Part shown: one piece after another, positions 45,859 to 55,417 of the stretch
Layout of the letters: every line of letters begins with the position of its first letter
How positions within the stretch are numbered: the first letter of the stretch is position 1
DNA from: Gammaproteobacteria bacterium
Lineage (GTDB): Bacteria; Pseudomonadota; Gammaproteobacteria; Steroidobacterales; Woeseiaceae
DNA: 64,000 bases
Assembly (NCBI GenBank): GCA_024640305.1
Contig: JAHEFG010000009.1
Coordinates: 40,394 to 104,393 of the forward strand
Direction: 5' to 3'
Translations under genes and position numbers: made by a program
Notes under the pieces: model-generated
The model's input: the letters and a program-made list of their open reading frames with translations, nothing else
The model's database searches: none
Told to the model about the DNA's origin: nothing

Positions 45859-47137
45859 AGCACGTCAAAAAATTGGCAAGTACCGCATTCTGGGGCGTAT
45901 AGCGTCGGGGCCGCTCGCCGATGTATATCGCGCCTTTGACCCAATTCACAAGACTCGAGTTGCGCTCAAGATTCCAAAGTCGGGTGACCACACGGGAGAG
46001 GAAGAGTTTCTGCATGAGGTACGGGTTGCAGCCAAACTAAAGCATCCGAATATTCTCTCCGTCATTAATGCCAGCTACATCGACGATCATTTCGTAATCG
46101 CGATGGAGCTTGGTGAAGAATCGCTCGCCGATCGTATAGAGCGGCGCATTTCGAGCGCGCGTGCATTGGACCTCGCCGGTCAGGCTCTAGCATCGCTGGC
46201 CTATGCTCACGAAAATAAAATAATTCATTGCGATATCAAACCTGAAAACTTCATTCTGTTTCCTGGCAATCAACTCAAGCTGGCAGACTTTGGATTCGCC
46301 AAGGTCAGCCTACGCACGCTCAAGGCGTCGGGCTCCGGCACAATCGATTACATCGCGCCGGAACAGGCGATGGGCCGCCCGAAATTCCAGTCGGACGTCT
46401 TTTCGATCGGGCTTGTCCTGTATCGCCTTTTCTCAGGCAAATTACCCGAGTGGCCATTCGAGTGGCCTATGGTCGGGCACGATAAACTCGTTGCGCGAAT
46501 GCGGCCGGAGCTTGTGGTTATGTTGCAGAAAGCCATTCAGCTTGATCCCGCGAAGCGATATCGAAATGCAATCCAGATGCTTGCGGACTTCGAACGCCTG
46601 CAGAGCAAGGCCAGACGGCAGAAGAAGCCCAGGGCGAAGGCCGTTACTCGCAATGGCTCAGCCTGGCGACAAGTGCAATGGCGCGAATTCCAGGGTCTGT
46701 ATCGCAAGGCGCTCGACACGAGTCACCATTGCCGCAATTGTGAGGGCCCGGTTGCGGAGAGCATGCAGGCCTGCCCCTGGTGCGGCTTTGAGAATCCGAC
46801 GCGTGGTTCTGAATCGAAGATGCCCTCGACTTGCCCGCGTTGCGAGCGTGGCGTCAAGAATGACTGGGATTATTGTGCCTGGTGTTATGGCCCCGGATTT
46901 GTTGAGGAAAGCACACGGCATTACCCCGACAAGCGCTACAGCGCGCGATGTTCGAATACAAGTTGCAGGAACCCGTTAATGCCGTTTATGCGCTATTGCC
47001 CGTGGTGTCGAACCAAGGTGCGCCGTGCATGGAAACTGCCGGGCAGCAGACATAGCTGCAAAGCCTGCAAATGGGGGATAGCAAAAGAGTTCTGGAACTA
47101 CTGTGCATGGTGCCGGGAGCCAGTGCGTCGTGATTGA
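45851..47137 (+). CDS. Ser/Thr protein kinase with four C-terminal zinc ribbons
   Basis: A 428-residue soluble protein; the ATG at 45851 overlaps the glpK stop by 8 bases. Residues 10-275 are a Hanks-type kinase with Lys40 (VALK), Glu56, the catalytic loop HCDIKPEN (Asp128; the usual Arg after His is Cys127, so not an RD kinase) and DFG 146-148. The glycine loop is degenerate (RIASGPLADV). From about residue 295 to the end there are eight CxxC-type pairs (CRNC, CPWC, CPRC, CAWC, CSNTSC, CPWC, CKAC, CAWC), enough for four zinc ribbons. There is no membrane segment. With the PP2C gene 7 bases downstream, it forms a kinase-phosphatase pair opening the envelope cluster. Ribbons may bind a client protein or nucleic acid. 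Confidence 0.85.
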   Translation: MLRARQKIGKYRILGRIASGPLADVYRAFDPIHKTRVALKIPKSGDHTGEEEFLHEVRVAAKLKHPNILSVINASYIDDHFVIAMELGEESLADRIERRISSARALDLAGQALASLAYAHENKIIHCDIKPENFILFPGNQLKLADFGFAKVSLRTLKASGSGTIDYIAPEQAMGRPKFQSDVFSIGLVLYRLFSGKLPEWPFEWPMVGHDKLVARMRPELVVMLQKAIQLDPAKRYRNAIQMLADFERLQSKARRQKKPRAKAVTRNGSAWRQVQWREFQGLYRKALDTSHHCRNCEGPVAESMQACPWCGFENPTRGSESKMPSTCPRCERGVKNDWDYCAWCYGPGFVEESTRHYPDKRYSARCSNTSCRNPLMPFMRYCPWCRTKVRRAWKLPGSRHSCKACKWGIAKEFWNYCAWCREPVRRD

Positions 47138-47144
47138 CGAAACC

Positions 47145-47969
47145 ATGTTGCTTGATGGAGCCAGCGGGCCCGATCTGCGCTTTGCGTCCGTCGCCGGAGG
47201 TAAGGTGGTGGCTTATACCTGTCGTTCGCCGGACAAAGAGACGCAAAACGAGGATACGGTTGCAGTCGTCTCTTATGGACCGCAGGCGTCGGTATTGATC
47301 GTGGCCGACGGAGCAGGGGGGCTGCCGGCCGGCAAAAAAGCGTCATTAGCCGCGGTTTCCACGCTTGTTGGCGCATTGCAGGCCTCGACGGACAGAACAT
47401 TCCTGATGCGAACCACCATCATGGATGGTATCGAGGCAGCGAATACTGCAGTTATGGATCTTGGTAATGGCTCCGCAACGACGTTGACTGTAATTACGAT
47501 TGAGGGACTGACAGTGCGGGCCTATCAAATCGGCGATTCAGAAGCAGTTGTCGTCGGGCAGCGCGGTCGCATCAAGCTCCAGACCACGCCGCATTCTCCG
47601 ACAGGGTTTGCCGTAGAGGCGGGCTTTCTTGACCAGCGAGAGGCACTGCATCATGCAGAGAGACACCTGGTCTCCAATTTTCTTGGTACGCCTGACATGC
47701 GCATAGACGTGGGTACGGAAGTGGTGCTCAAGCCCCGCGATACCATCATGCTTGCGAGCGATGGGCTTACGGATAACGTCCACTTTGACGAGATCATAGG
47801 CAGAATTCGCAAGGGCCCTCTCGACGAAGCCGCGAACCGGGTCATTTCGCTCGCACAGCAGCGCATGTCCGGCGGCAATGATGGCCAACCCAGCAAGCCC
47901 GACGATCTGTCGCTGATCCTGTTTCGCAAGGTCATGGCCAGGCGGGCTATTCCTGACCAGGATATTTAA
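47145..47969 (+). CDS. PP2C-family Ser/Thr protein phosphatase
   Basis: A 274-residue soluble phosphatase. The metal-binding motifs are present: QNEDT near the start, VADGAGGL in the middle and LASDGLTDNV and DDLSLILF toward the end. An in-frame GTG at 47130 that overlaps the kinase stop is a possible alternative start. It should remove phosphates placed by the kinase just upstream, and perhaps by the second kinase at 50572. Kinase/PP2C pairs of this kind occur in type VI secretion regulation (PpkA/PppA) and in TerY-type triads; neither T6SS structural genes nor ter genes are present here. Confidence 0.85.
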   Translation: MLLDGASGPDLRFASVAGGKVVAYTCRSPDKETQNEDTVAVVSYGPQASVLIVADGAGGLPAGKKASLAAVSTLVGALQASTDRTFLMRTTIMDGIEAANTAVMDLGNGSATTLTVITIEGLTVRAYQIGDSEAVVVGQRGRIKLQTTPHSPTGFAVEAGFLDQREALHHAERHLVSNFLGTPDMRIDVGTEVVLKPRDTIMLASDGLTDNVHFDEIIGRIRKGPLDEAANRVISLAQQRMSGGNDGQPSKPDDLSLILFRKVMARRAIPDQDI

Positions 47970-48184
47970 CAAAAACAGCTATTTAGACGTCAACGTCTGC
48001 GCAATCCAGGCGTTAACATATTGGTTAATGATAGGTGTTGATCGCATGCCGGTGGCGTATTATCGTCATCGCATGCAGATCGCGCCTTGCTGGGGCGATC
48101 AAGCTGTTGATTCCGATGGAACTCAGACAGCGTTTGAGGGCTCCAATGCCTACAGATACACCTCGCGATGAGAGGGCAAGGTTG

Positions 48185-49309
48185 ATGATGCAAACTCGAT
48201 TATTCAAATCTGTTCCGGGCTGGGCCAAGCCAATGGTGGTTGTTTCCCTGGCCTTGCTCGTTAGCTTCGGCTGCAAGGAACAGAGTTCTTCGACTCCTCC
48301 GCCGAGCGGTGGAATGCCCCCTCCGCCGAGCGGTGGTATGCCGTCTCCTCCGTCTCCTTCGGGCGGTGGTGCGCCGTCCAGTGGCGGATCGCAACCGCCC
48401 AGCCCGAGCCAGGGCGACGGCTCGTCTGGCGATGCTGGTACTCCTGCACCGCCCATGCCGAGCGGTGGTTCGCCGGGTGATGGATCGGAAAGCGGTCCCA
48501 CGGGCGCAGACAGTGGCGACGGATCGAGCGGTGAAATTGGCAGTTTCCCTGGTGATGAAGCAGCCGGTCCTCCGCCGATGCCGGGTACTGGCGGCGCCGG
48601 CGAGGGCGCAGAAGCAGGTGGAGAACAATCGACTAGTGGCGGCGGCGACGCTGAGGACAGCAGCGACTGGGAAGACGAAACCGAGAGCAACTCGACTGAA
48701 GAATGCGGCGACACTGGATCATTGCCGGGTGGTGTTGGCGGCATGGGCCAGGATGGCGAGTGTATCGGCGGTGGTGCAGCGTCGTCGGAGAGCGACAGCG
48801 CGAGCGAGTCCAGTGGTGGCGGTAACGCGGGCGGAGCCTCTTCTGAAGGGGAAGAATCTGCGGTTCAGGGAACTGGAGGTGCCGGTGAAGTGGCCGAATT
48901 CCCGTCGGAGAGCAGCGCGGAGCGTGCCGAACGGCTTGGCAAGGAACTTGATAAATCCATCGGCGGTTTTGACGAAGTCCTGATGGAAGAGCAAGGGCAA
49001 ATATCGTCTGTGAGCCGAAATACGGAAGGCTTTGGAGAGGGCGTTGAAGGTGATGGCGGCATTAGCCTGGGTGAGCAGAGTGGCAATTCAACCGGGGGCA
49101 TTGCCGTTGCAAATAACGGTGCATTGCCCGAGTCACCGATCGGCGACATGACCGACGAACAGATTCGTGAACGCACTCCGGAAGATATTCCGGTCATGGT
49201 TGACGACGACATTATCGCCCGGCAATTGCGCGAGGCTGCATTGTCTGAGGATGATCCGGCATTACGCGAGCGACTGTGGGCAGAGTATCGCAAATACTCA
49301 GGAAACTAG
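48185..49309 (+). CDS. Pro/Gly/Ser-rich probable lipoprotein
   Basis: A 374-residue exported protein. The start at 48185 follows a purine-rich site (gagggcaagg) and gives a signal peptide with a possible lipid site at Cys30 (ALLVSFGC; a weak lipobox). Residues 35-270 are low-complexity, Pro, Gly, Ser and acidic residues, with short tandem PPPSGGMP repeats matching a 24-base DNA repeat near 48296-48336. Three cysteines remain in this part. Residues 275-374 are helical and charged (SSAERAERLGKELDKSIGG). It may be a flexible spacer anchored to a membrane, as in proline-rich envelope linkers. The 215-base gap before it may hold a separate promoter. Function unknown. Confidence 0.65.
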   Translation: MMQTRLFKSVPGWAKPMVVVSLALLVSFGCKEQSSSTPPPSGGMPPPPSGGMPSPPSPSGGGAPSSGGSQPPSPSQGDGSSGDAGTPAPPMPSGGSPGDGSESGPTGADSGDGSSGEIGSFPGDEAAGPPPMPGTGGAGEGAEAGGEQSTSGGGDAEDSSDWEDETESNSTEECGDTGSLPGGVGGMGQDGECIGGGAASSESDSASESSGGGNAGGASSEGEESAVQGTGGAGEVAEFPSESSAERAERLGKELDKSIGGFDEVLMEEQGQISSVSRNTEGFGEGVEGDGGISLGEQSGNSTGGIAVANNGALPESPIGDMTDEQIRERTPEDIPVMVDDDIIARQLREAALSEDDPALRERLWAEYRKYSGN

Positions 49310-49327
49310 GATCTTGGTTTGAGTTCA

Positions 49328-50557
49328 GTGCATAAGACATGGCTGCTGTGCCCGCTGCTGCTGTATCTGGGTGCGTGCGCGGTCGAAGAGGTCGTCACAG
49401 CAGAAGAAACAAAACTCATTGTTGCCGAAGCGCCGCCCGATGAGGCGATGCTGCTGGATATCGGTATCACCGAGTTTGTTGATGGTGTTCCGGAAGATAA
49501 CGACCCGGAGGACACAGGCGTCTATGCCGAAATCCGCTCCGCCGAAGCGCGTTATCTCCCATACCACCTGAAAAATACGCTTCAGGGCACAGGTCATTGG
49601 GGCGCTGTGCGTGTGGTTCCATCGCGGAGTGCTTACACCGACATACTCGTTAGTGGCCAGATCAGAGAATCTGATGGTGAGTATGTTGAAATTGACGTTT
49701 CAGTCGCCGATGCACGTGGCAGCCACTGGTTCAGTAAAACCTATTCGGCGCAAACGGGCTTATCTTCATATTCGGAGAATCGAGACCGGCGACAGGACCC
49801 TTATCAAAAAGTTTTCAACGACGTTGCCAATGATTTGCGAGTATTTGTCAAAAACCTGCCGCCGGAGGATATTCGCGAGCTTCGGCAAGTAGCAGAATTG
49901 AAGTTCTTTGCAGACATGGCACCACGCGAATACGGTGAACATCTTGCGGAAGACGAAAACGGTGAACTCGATATTGTTCGGCTGCCGGCCGAGAACGACC
50001 CGTCTGTAGACCGTCTGCGCCAGATTCGGGAGCGAGACAGGCTCGTTGTCGACACCCTCAATGAGCATTACGCCAATTTCTATTACGGCATCGCCATTCC
50101 TTATCATTCCTGGCGAAAAGTGTCGCGTGAGGAAACTATCAACTACCGACAGGTTAAGCGTTCAGCCATGTTACAGACGTTGATAGGCGCAGTTGTTGTC
50201 GCAGGCTCGCTGGCTGTAGACACCGGCGACAGCAGTCGGTCAAGGCAGCGTATGAAAGGCAACCTGCAAAACATAGCAATTGGCGAAGGTATCCAAACGA
50301 TGATGTCCGGCTTTACTCGCCGTTCCGAAGCCAAGATGCACATCGAGTCTATCAAGGAGCTATCCGAGTCCTTCGGGGCCGAGGCGGCTCCCATGGTCGT
50401 AACGGTTGAGGGAGAAACTCGGCGACTTACGGGCACGGCAGCGGCTCAGTACGAGAGCTGGCGACGCTTGCTCAAGAATATCTACGAGGCCGAAACAGGT
50501 TTCGTTGAAGCGGTCGAGGTCAGCCAGCCAGTGCGTGTCCCAGAACCTTCGGGATGA
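49328..50557 (+). CDS. lipoprotein of the kinase/VWA cluster (unknown function)
   Basis: A 409-residue protein with a clear lipobox (YLGAC, Cys17 if translation starts at GTG 49328; a TTG at 49319 is an alternative). The body has no motif I recognise: an N-terminal beta-rich part (residues 35-150) that resembles TolB/CsgG-like nucleotide-free folds in pattern only, and a helical second half. A hydrophobic stretch (QTLIGAVVVAGSLAV) near residue 280 may be a buried or membrane helix. It starts 18 bases after the Pro/Gly-rich lipoprotein gene and ends 14 bases before the second kinase gene. It could be the outer-membrane or periplasmic component of the system. Confidence 0.65.
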   Translation: MHKTWLLCPLLLYLGACAVEEVVTAEETKLIVAEAPPDEAMLLDIGITEFVDGVPEDNDPEDTGVYAEIRSAEARYLPYHLKNTLQGTGHWGAVRVVPSRSAYTDILVSGQIRESDGEYVEIDVSVADARGSHWFSKTYSAQTGLSSYSENRDRRQDPYQKVFNDVANDLRVFVKNLPPEDIRELRQVAELKFFADMAPREYGEHLAEDENGELDIVRLPAENDPSVDRLRQIRERDRLVVDTLNEHYANFYYGIAIPYHSWRKVSREETINYRQVKRSAMLQTLIGAVVVAGSLAVDTGDSSRSRQRMKGNLQNIAIGEGIQTMMSGFTRRSEAKMHIESIKELSESFGAEAAPMVVTVEGETRRLTGTAAAQYESWRRLLKNIYEAETGFVEAVEVSQPVRVPEPSG

Positions 50558-50571
50558 GCGACTAGCATTCG

Positions 50572-52926
50572 ATGCGAGACCTAAAGCAAGGAACCGAACT
50601 TGCCAGCCGCTATACCCTCGTCAGAAAGCTGGGTGCCGGCGGCGCGGCTGAAACGTGGTTGGCGTCGGACAAGCTGACTCGTGCATCAGTCGCACTCAAG
50701 ATCCTCGTTAGCGACCGACTGGCACCGAGCAGTTTCCGCAAAGAATGGCAAACGAGCATCCGCCTGATGCACGCGCACATCGTGCGCGTGTTCGAGTATC
50801 ACGAGAGTTCCGATGCGCCGTTCTACTCGCTGCAGTATGTAGATGGGCCCGATCTTAGCGTGCTTGGTGGCGCCCCGCCTGGTGACATCTTGCCTCCCAT
50901 GGCACTCGTAGCGGATGCGTTGCGATACGCGCATGGCAAGGGAGTGATTCATCGTGACATCAAAGCGGCAAATATCCTTATTGATAAAAACGGTGCTCCG
51001 TACCTGATTGATTTTGGGGCTGCGGCACGAGAGGGTGATGATGCCGATGGTGGTTCGCTAATCTCCGCCAGTCCGCAGAGCCTCGTCGGCGAGGCGCCGC
51101 AGGCGGCAGACGATATCTTTGCACTCGGTGGTCTGATTTATGAACTCGTGACTGGTCGTTCGCCATATTCTTCGGCGTCAACAGCCAGGGATATTAAGGA
51201 ACTCGTACCACCAACGATCGCAGCGGCAGATGGCACGCCGATACCGACCAGCGTGCAACGACTGGTTGCCAACATGCTGGATAAGGACCCGTCGGAACGA
51301 CCAGATGCGGAAACAGTTGTCGCCACTTTGGAAGCCGCAGGTTTCGCCGCGGCTCCGGCACCGGCCAGCTATGCGGGGGATCGTTTGCCACAGGGCGATG
51401 AGGTCATCGCTATCAGCGAGACAACGCATGCGCCGTCTGGCAGGGCTGCGCTCTCCCCATCTGCGGCCAAGAGCGAAACTTCCGGTATAAATCCCAAAAC
51501 AGTCGGTGTCGCACTTGCTGCCTTGCTCGTGATCCTGATTGGTGTTGTGTTCTTTTTACCCGGTTCGGTTACGAGCAATGATCCGGAGGTCACTGCATCT
51601 CAGGGACAGGAGGCAGAAGAAAACTCTGCCAAAGAGCAGGGCAAGAGCCAGGTTGATTTCACGGAAAACGTCGAAGATCTGAGGGGGCGTGACGATCGCG
51701 TCCAGGCCAGGGCAGAGACTGAGGCGGTGCTTGGCGGATTACTATCCAAAATGAATACGCTTGAAAAGCGAGCGGTGCAACGTTGGGGTGGTCTTCAATT
51801 CAGGCAGGCGCAGGCAGTGTATGCGGAGGGTGATGCAGCATACCTGGCACGAGACTATGACCTGGCAACTCAGAAATACCAGCAAGCGACGACAATAGTC
51901 GAGCCTCTGCTGGAGGAAGTAGATAAAGTGTTTTCGAAGACCTTGAGCGATGCACAGAGAGCGCTTGAGGATGCCGACACGATCGAAGCATTGCGCTTGT
52001 TTGAGCTGGCAGTCGCCATCAGTCCCGGAAATTCGGTAGCACAGTCAGGGTATGCACGCGCCAGGAATCTTGGTGAGGTTCTGTCGCTGACTGATCGGGG
52101 GCTTGCATACGAGAACGAGTTGGAACTTGACGCTGCCCGTCAAAGTTTCGAGCGGGCGGTTGAACTGGATCCCGAGTGGCAGCCGGCGCAGGTCGGACTT
52201 ACACGTGTGCTCGGGACGATCACTCAAATGGAATTCGATTCTCGCATGACAGAAGGATTGATCGCCGTAGAAGAAGGAGACTATCCGGCCGCACGCGCAG
52301 CTTTTCGCATGGCGCAGAAACTTATGCCGGACTCACCGGAACCCGCCGATGGTTTGATGCAAGTGGACCAGGGTTTGCGACTTGATCGTATCGCGGCGCT
52401 TGAGAAACAGGCAGGCGCTGAAGAGCAGAATGAGCAATGGGAAGTAGCAGTCGAGACATATACCCGTATTCTCGAGATCGACGGCAACCTGGCGTTCGCG
52501 CAACAAGGGCTAGGCCGGGCCCAAGAAATGTCTGCTTTGCATGCCAGGCTTGAGGGTTTCATCGAAAAGCCGGATAGCCTTAGTGCGCCGAGCACGATGA
52601 GCAGGGCGACCGGTCTGGTTGTTGATATCACACGCATGCCGAGCATCGGGCCGCGTTTGGCGGGCCAACGTGACCAGCTATCGCGTTTGCTCAAACGTGC
52701 TGCAACCCCGCTCGCTGTAGAACTCGTCTCTGACAACGCTACTGACGTATCCATCTACAGAATTGGTAAGCTAGGCAGCTTCCATTCCCGTGAAATAAAA
52801 TTGCGGCCAGGTACCTATGTGGCGGTGGGCAGTCGGGCCGGTTATCGGGATGTCCGTCTTGAGTTTCGAGTCGCGCCGGAGCTCGAGTCAGAGCCGGTTG
52901 TTGTGCGTTGTGAGGAAACGATTTGA
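50572..52926 (+). CDS. membrane Ser/Thr protein kinase with TPR and PEGA-like periplasmic part
   Basis: A 784-residue protein. Residues 14-255 are a complete Hanks-type kinase: glycine loop LGAGGAAE, Lys43, HRDIKAAN (Asp129, Asn134) and DFG 147-149. A membrane helix follows at 311-330 (VGVALAALLVILIGVVFFLP). Outside it are a coiled-coil/TPR-like region (residues 370-660) and a small beta domain ending in PGTYVAVGSRAGYRDV (residues 710-784) like a PEGA domain. The topology is that of a receptor kinase: cytoplasmic catalysis, periplasmic sensing. Its stop overlaps the next gene's TTG start, TTGA, so the two are translationally coupled. It is distinct from the soluble zinc-ribbon kinase upstream. 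Confidence 0.88.
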   Translation: MRDLKQGTELASRYTLVRKLGAGGAAETWLASDKLTRASVALKILVSDRLAPSSFRKEWQTSIRLMHAHIVRVFEYHESSDAPFYSLQYVDGPDLSVLGGAPPGDILPPMALVADALRYAHGKGVIHRDIKAANILIDKNGAPYLIDFGAAAREGDDADGGSLISASPQSLVGEAPQAADDIFALGGLIYELVTGRSPYSSASTARDIKELVPPTIAAADGTPIPTSVQRLVANMLDKDPSERPDAETVVATLEAAGFAAAPAPASYAGDRLPQGDEVIAISETTHAPSGRAALSPSAAKSETSGINPKTVGVALAALLVILIGVVFFLPGSVTSNDPEVTASQGQEAEENSAKEQGKSQVDFTENVEDLRGRDDRVQARAETEAVLGGLLSKMNTLEKRAVQRWGGLQFRQAQAVYAEGDAAYLARDYDLATQKYQQATTIVEPLLEEVDKVFSKTLSDAQRALEDADTIEALRLFELAVAISPGNSVAQSGYARARNLGEVLSLTDRGLAYENELELDAARQSFERAVELDPEWQPAQVGLTRVLGTITQMEFDSRMTEGLIAVEEGDYPAARAAFRMAQKLMPDSPEPADGLMQVDQGLRLDRIAALEKQAGAEEQNEQWEVAVETYTRILEIDGNLAFAQQGLGRAQEMSALHARLEGFIEKPDSLSAPSTMSRATGLVVDITRMPSIGPRLAGQRDQLSRLLKRAATPLAVELVSDNATDVSIYRIGKLGSFHSREIKLRPGTYVAVGSRAGYRDVRLEFRVAPELESEPVVVRCEETI

Positions 52927-55349
52927 GTTTTGACCACCTGTTTGTAAGGGACGTTGAGGGCGAGCGGCGCATCGATGCACGTGACTTGCCGCTTCGCGTC
53001 GGAACGGGCAGCGATTGCGCGCTGAGGCTACCGGGGCCGGGCGGTGGGCCAGTCATGTTGCTGGATTTGCTCGATGGAGTCCCCTTCGTGCAGCCTTTCG
53101 GGCAAGACGAATCGATGCAACTCAATGGTGATACGCTGAGTGCGAGTACTCGACTTCGAGACAAGGATGAACTCAAGTTTTTTGGTAGTCGCATTCAGGT
53201 TTCGGCGACCGAGGATCGGCTGACGCTCGACGTGCGTCTCGAAGATAGCGCGTACGTTACACAGCCGCCGGAAAATCGAGATATCGCGTCGGCAGCAGCG
53301 GACGAGACTATTGCGCCAACGGCGTTTAGGCGTGCTGCGGAGACCCAGGCGGCAGTCGCTGAAGCCCAACACAGCCGTCTAAAAACGATTGTCGGAGTCG
53401 CGCTTGTCATTCTTCTCGGCACCGCCTATCTGCTGTTTTCGTCAAAGTCTATTCGCTTCGATGTCGATCCAGCTGAACCCGACGACATTTCAATCAGCGG
53501 TGGTTGGTTTCGCATGCCCATTGGCGATCGGATTCTCCTGCGCAGTGGCGAGTACGTGGTCAGTGTCGGGAAGCAGGGTTACTACGACGTAAGTCAGAAC
53601 TTCGAAGTCGGCGATGAGCCAAGCAAGACAATCGAAATCAAAATGCGGCGATTGCCGGGTCGGCTTACGGTTGTAACCGACCAGTCAATCGACGCGGTCG
53701 TGTCGATTGACAACACTTTGGTCGGCGATGCCCCTTTTGGCCCGGTCGAGTTACAACCGGGTGAGCACAGCGTCAGTGTCCAGGCCGAACGATATTTGCC
53801 GTTTGGCGACGTGGTAAACGTCCCGGGGCTTGGTACTTCCGAGGAGTTGCACGTTCAGCTCGTTCGACGATGGTCCAATGTCGATGTGCGCTCCGATCCT
53901 CCGGGCGCTGCTATTTTTTCCGGGGATCAGAAAATTGGAATTACTCCCGCGGTTGTCGAGTTGCTCGAGGGAACCCACCAGGTCAGCGTCGTTCGCGACG
54001 GCTTCAAAGCGTGGGACGGCACGGTAGTGGCCAAACCCAATGTCGATCAGGGACTGCCAATGATCAGGCTGGAGCCGGCCAATGCCAAATTACTGGTCAA
54101 GTCGATACCGCGCGCGGCCAATGTGACGGTCGATGGGCGTTATCGCGGGCAATCACCAATGACACTGTCACTATCGCCAGGCGTTGACTATGAAATAGGG
54201 CTGTCGAAGGCAGGCTATGGCAATACGAGTCGAAAGATCCGGCTGGATGCGGCCGCGAGCGACTCGATCACGGTGGATTTGTCGGCGCGAACCGGCACGC
54301 TCACGGTCAACGTTCAACCAGCCAATGCCACGGTATATGTCGATGGGCAGGCGCGCGGTACCGGTTCGTCGACGCTCCGGCTGAGTTCCGAACCACACCG
54401 TGTTGAAGTCAGGATGTCTGGTTACGAGTCCTGGTCACGAACGATTACGCCAAGACCGGGGTACCCACAGACAGTTTCCGCCAGGCTGAGATCGCATGAG
54501 GCAATAGCGCAAGAGAAGATCGAGGTTCTCGTAAAGACGTCGGATGGAAAATCGTTGCGGCGCGTGGAGCCAGGAACTTTCATGATGGGATCGTCCCGGT
54601 CAGAGCAGGGTCGGCGTGCCAATGAAGTGCTTGTGCCAGTCACTCTGACGAAGCCGTATTTCATTGGCGTGAACGAAGTGACCAACCGGGAGTTCCTTCA
54701 GTTTCGCCCCGGCCACGATTCCGGATCCGATATCAACCCGTCAATGGCCGGTAACGACAACCCTGTCGCAAATGTCACCTGGTCCGATGCGGCGCAGTAC
54801 TGCAACTGGCTTAGTGCGAGAGAGGGCCTGAAGCCCGCGTATGAGGAGAAGTTCGGTGACTGGGTTGCTGTGCGACCGTTTACTAACGGCTATCGCCTGC
54901 CAACTGAGGCTGAATGGGTCTGGGCAATTCGGTATGAGGGCGGCGGCAAAGCCCAACGATTTGAGTGGGGCGCCGAAATGCCGCCTGCTGATGATAGTGG
55001 CAATTTTGCTGACAAAGCTGCTTCCGGCGTCGTGCCATCAACACTGCCGCGCTATGACGATGGTTTTGCATCCACAGCGCCCGTTGGAAGATTCGTGCCG
55101 AATAAATTAGGCATCCATGATGGCAGCGGCAACGTTGCTGAGTGGGTGAATGATTTCTACAGCGTTCCAACACCGGGCATCAAGACGCCGGTGGTCGATC
55201 CTTACGGTCCGGACAATGGTACAAATTACGTCATACGTGGCTCGAGTTGGCGCCATTCGGGCGAGTTGGAATTGCGCTTGAGCTTCCGGGACTACGGCGC
55301 CAGCCCTCGTCCGGACGTCGGCTTCCGCATCGCCAGGAATGTAGAATAG
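52923..55349 (+). CDS. FHA-like, transmembrane, PEGA-repeat and pseudo-FGE protein
   Basis: An 808-residue protein with a TTG start overlapping the kinase stop. The order is an FHA-like beta domain (residues 5-105, LPLRVGTGSDCALRLPG), a membrane helix (154-173), four or so PEGA-type beta repeats (180-520, with PPGAAIFSGDQKIG and PRAANVTVDGRYRGQSP), and a sulfatase-modifying-factor/FGE-type domain (545-806, EWVNDFYSVP and RGSSWRHSG). The FGE part lacks the two catalytic cysteines of true formylglycine enzymes near its end, where this protein has none, so it is probably a binding module. The cytoplasmic FHA domain likely binds phosphothreonine made by the adjacent kinases, and the PEGA and FGE parts reach into the periplasm. 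Confidence 0.83.
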   Translation: MSFDHLFVRDVEGERRIDARDLPLRVGTGSDCALRLPGPGGGPVMLLDLLDGVPFVQPFGQDESMQLNGDTLSASTRLRDKDELKFFGSRIQVSATEDRLTLDVRLEDSAYVTQPPENRDIASAAADETIAPTAFRRAAETQAAVAEAQHSRLKTIVGVALVILLGTAYLLFSSKSIRFDVDPAEPDDISISGGWFRMPIGDRILLRSGEYVVSVGKQGYYDVSQNFEVGDEPSKTIEIKMRRLPGRLTVVTDQSIDAVVSIDNTLVGDAPFGPVELQPGEHSVSVQAERYLPFGDVVNVPGLGTSEELHVQLVRRWSNVDVRSDPPGAAIFSGDQKIGITPAVVELLEGTHQVSVVRDGFKAWDGTVVAKPNVDQGLPMIRLEPANAKLLVKSIPRAANVTVDGRYRGQSPMTLSLSPGVDYEIGLSKAGYGNTSRKIRLDAAASDSITVDLSARTGTLTVNVQPANATVYVDGQARGTGSSTLRLSSEPHRVEVRMSGYESWSRTITPRPGYPQTVSARLRSHEAIAQEKIEVLVKTSDGKSLRRVEPGTFMMGSSRSEQGRRANEVLVPVTLTKPYFIGVNEVTNREFLQFRPGHDSGSDINPSMAGNDNPVANVTWSDAAQYCNWLSAREGLKPAYEEKFGDWVAVRPFTNGYRLPTEAEWVWAIRYEGGGKAQRFEWGAEMPPADDSGNFADKAASGVVPSTLPRYDDGFASTAPVGRFVPNKLGIHDGSGNVAEWVNDFYSVPTPGIKTPVVDPYGPDNGTNYVIRGSSWRHSGELELRLSFRDYGASPRPDVGFRIARNVE

Positions 55350-55417
55350 AAATTCGTGAGACAATTGCTGTTCTATGCTGTCTATAGATCAAAGACCGCA
55401 ATAGAAAAGGACCTGAT

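Noticed and set aside
48025..48744. A long minus-strand open frame of Pro/Ser/Leu-rich sequence opposite the lipoprotein gene
   Set aside because: It mirrors the low-complexity, GC-biased repeats of the plus-strand gene, which has a signal peptide and operon position. The minus frame has neither.
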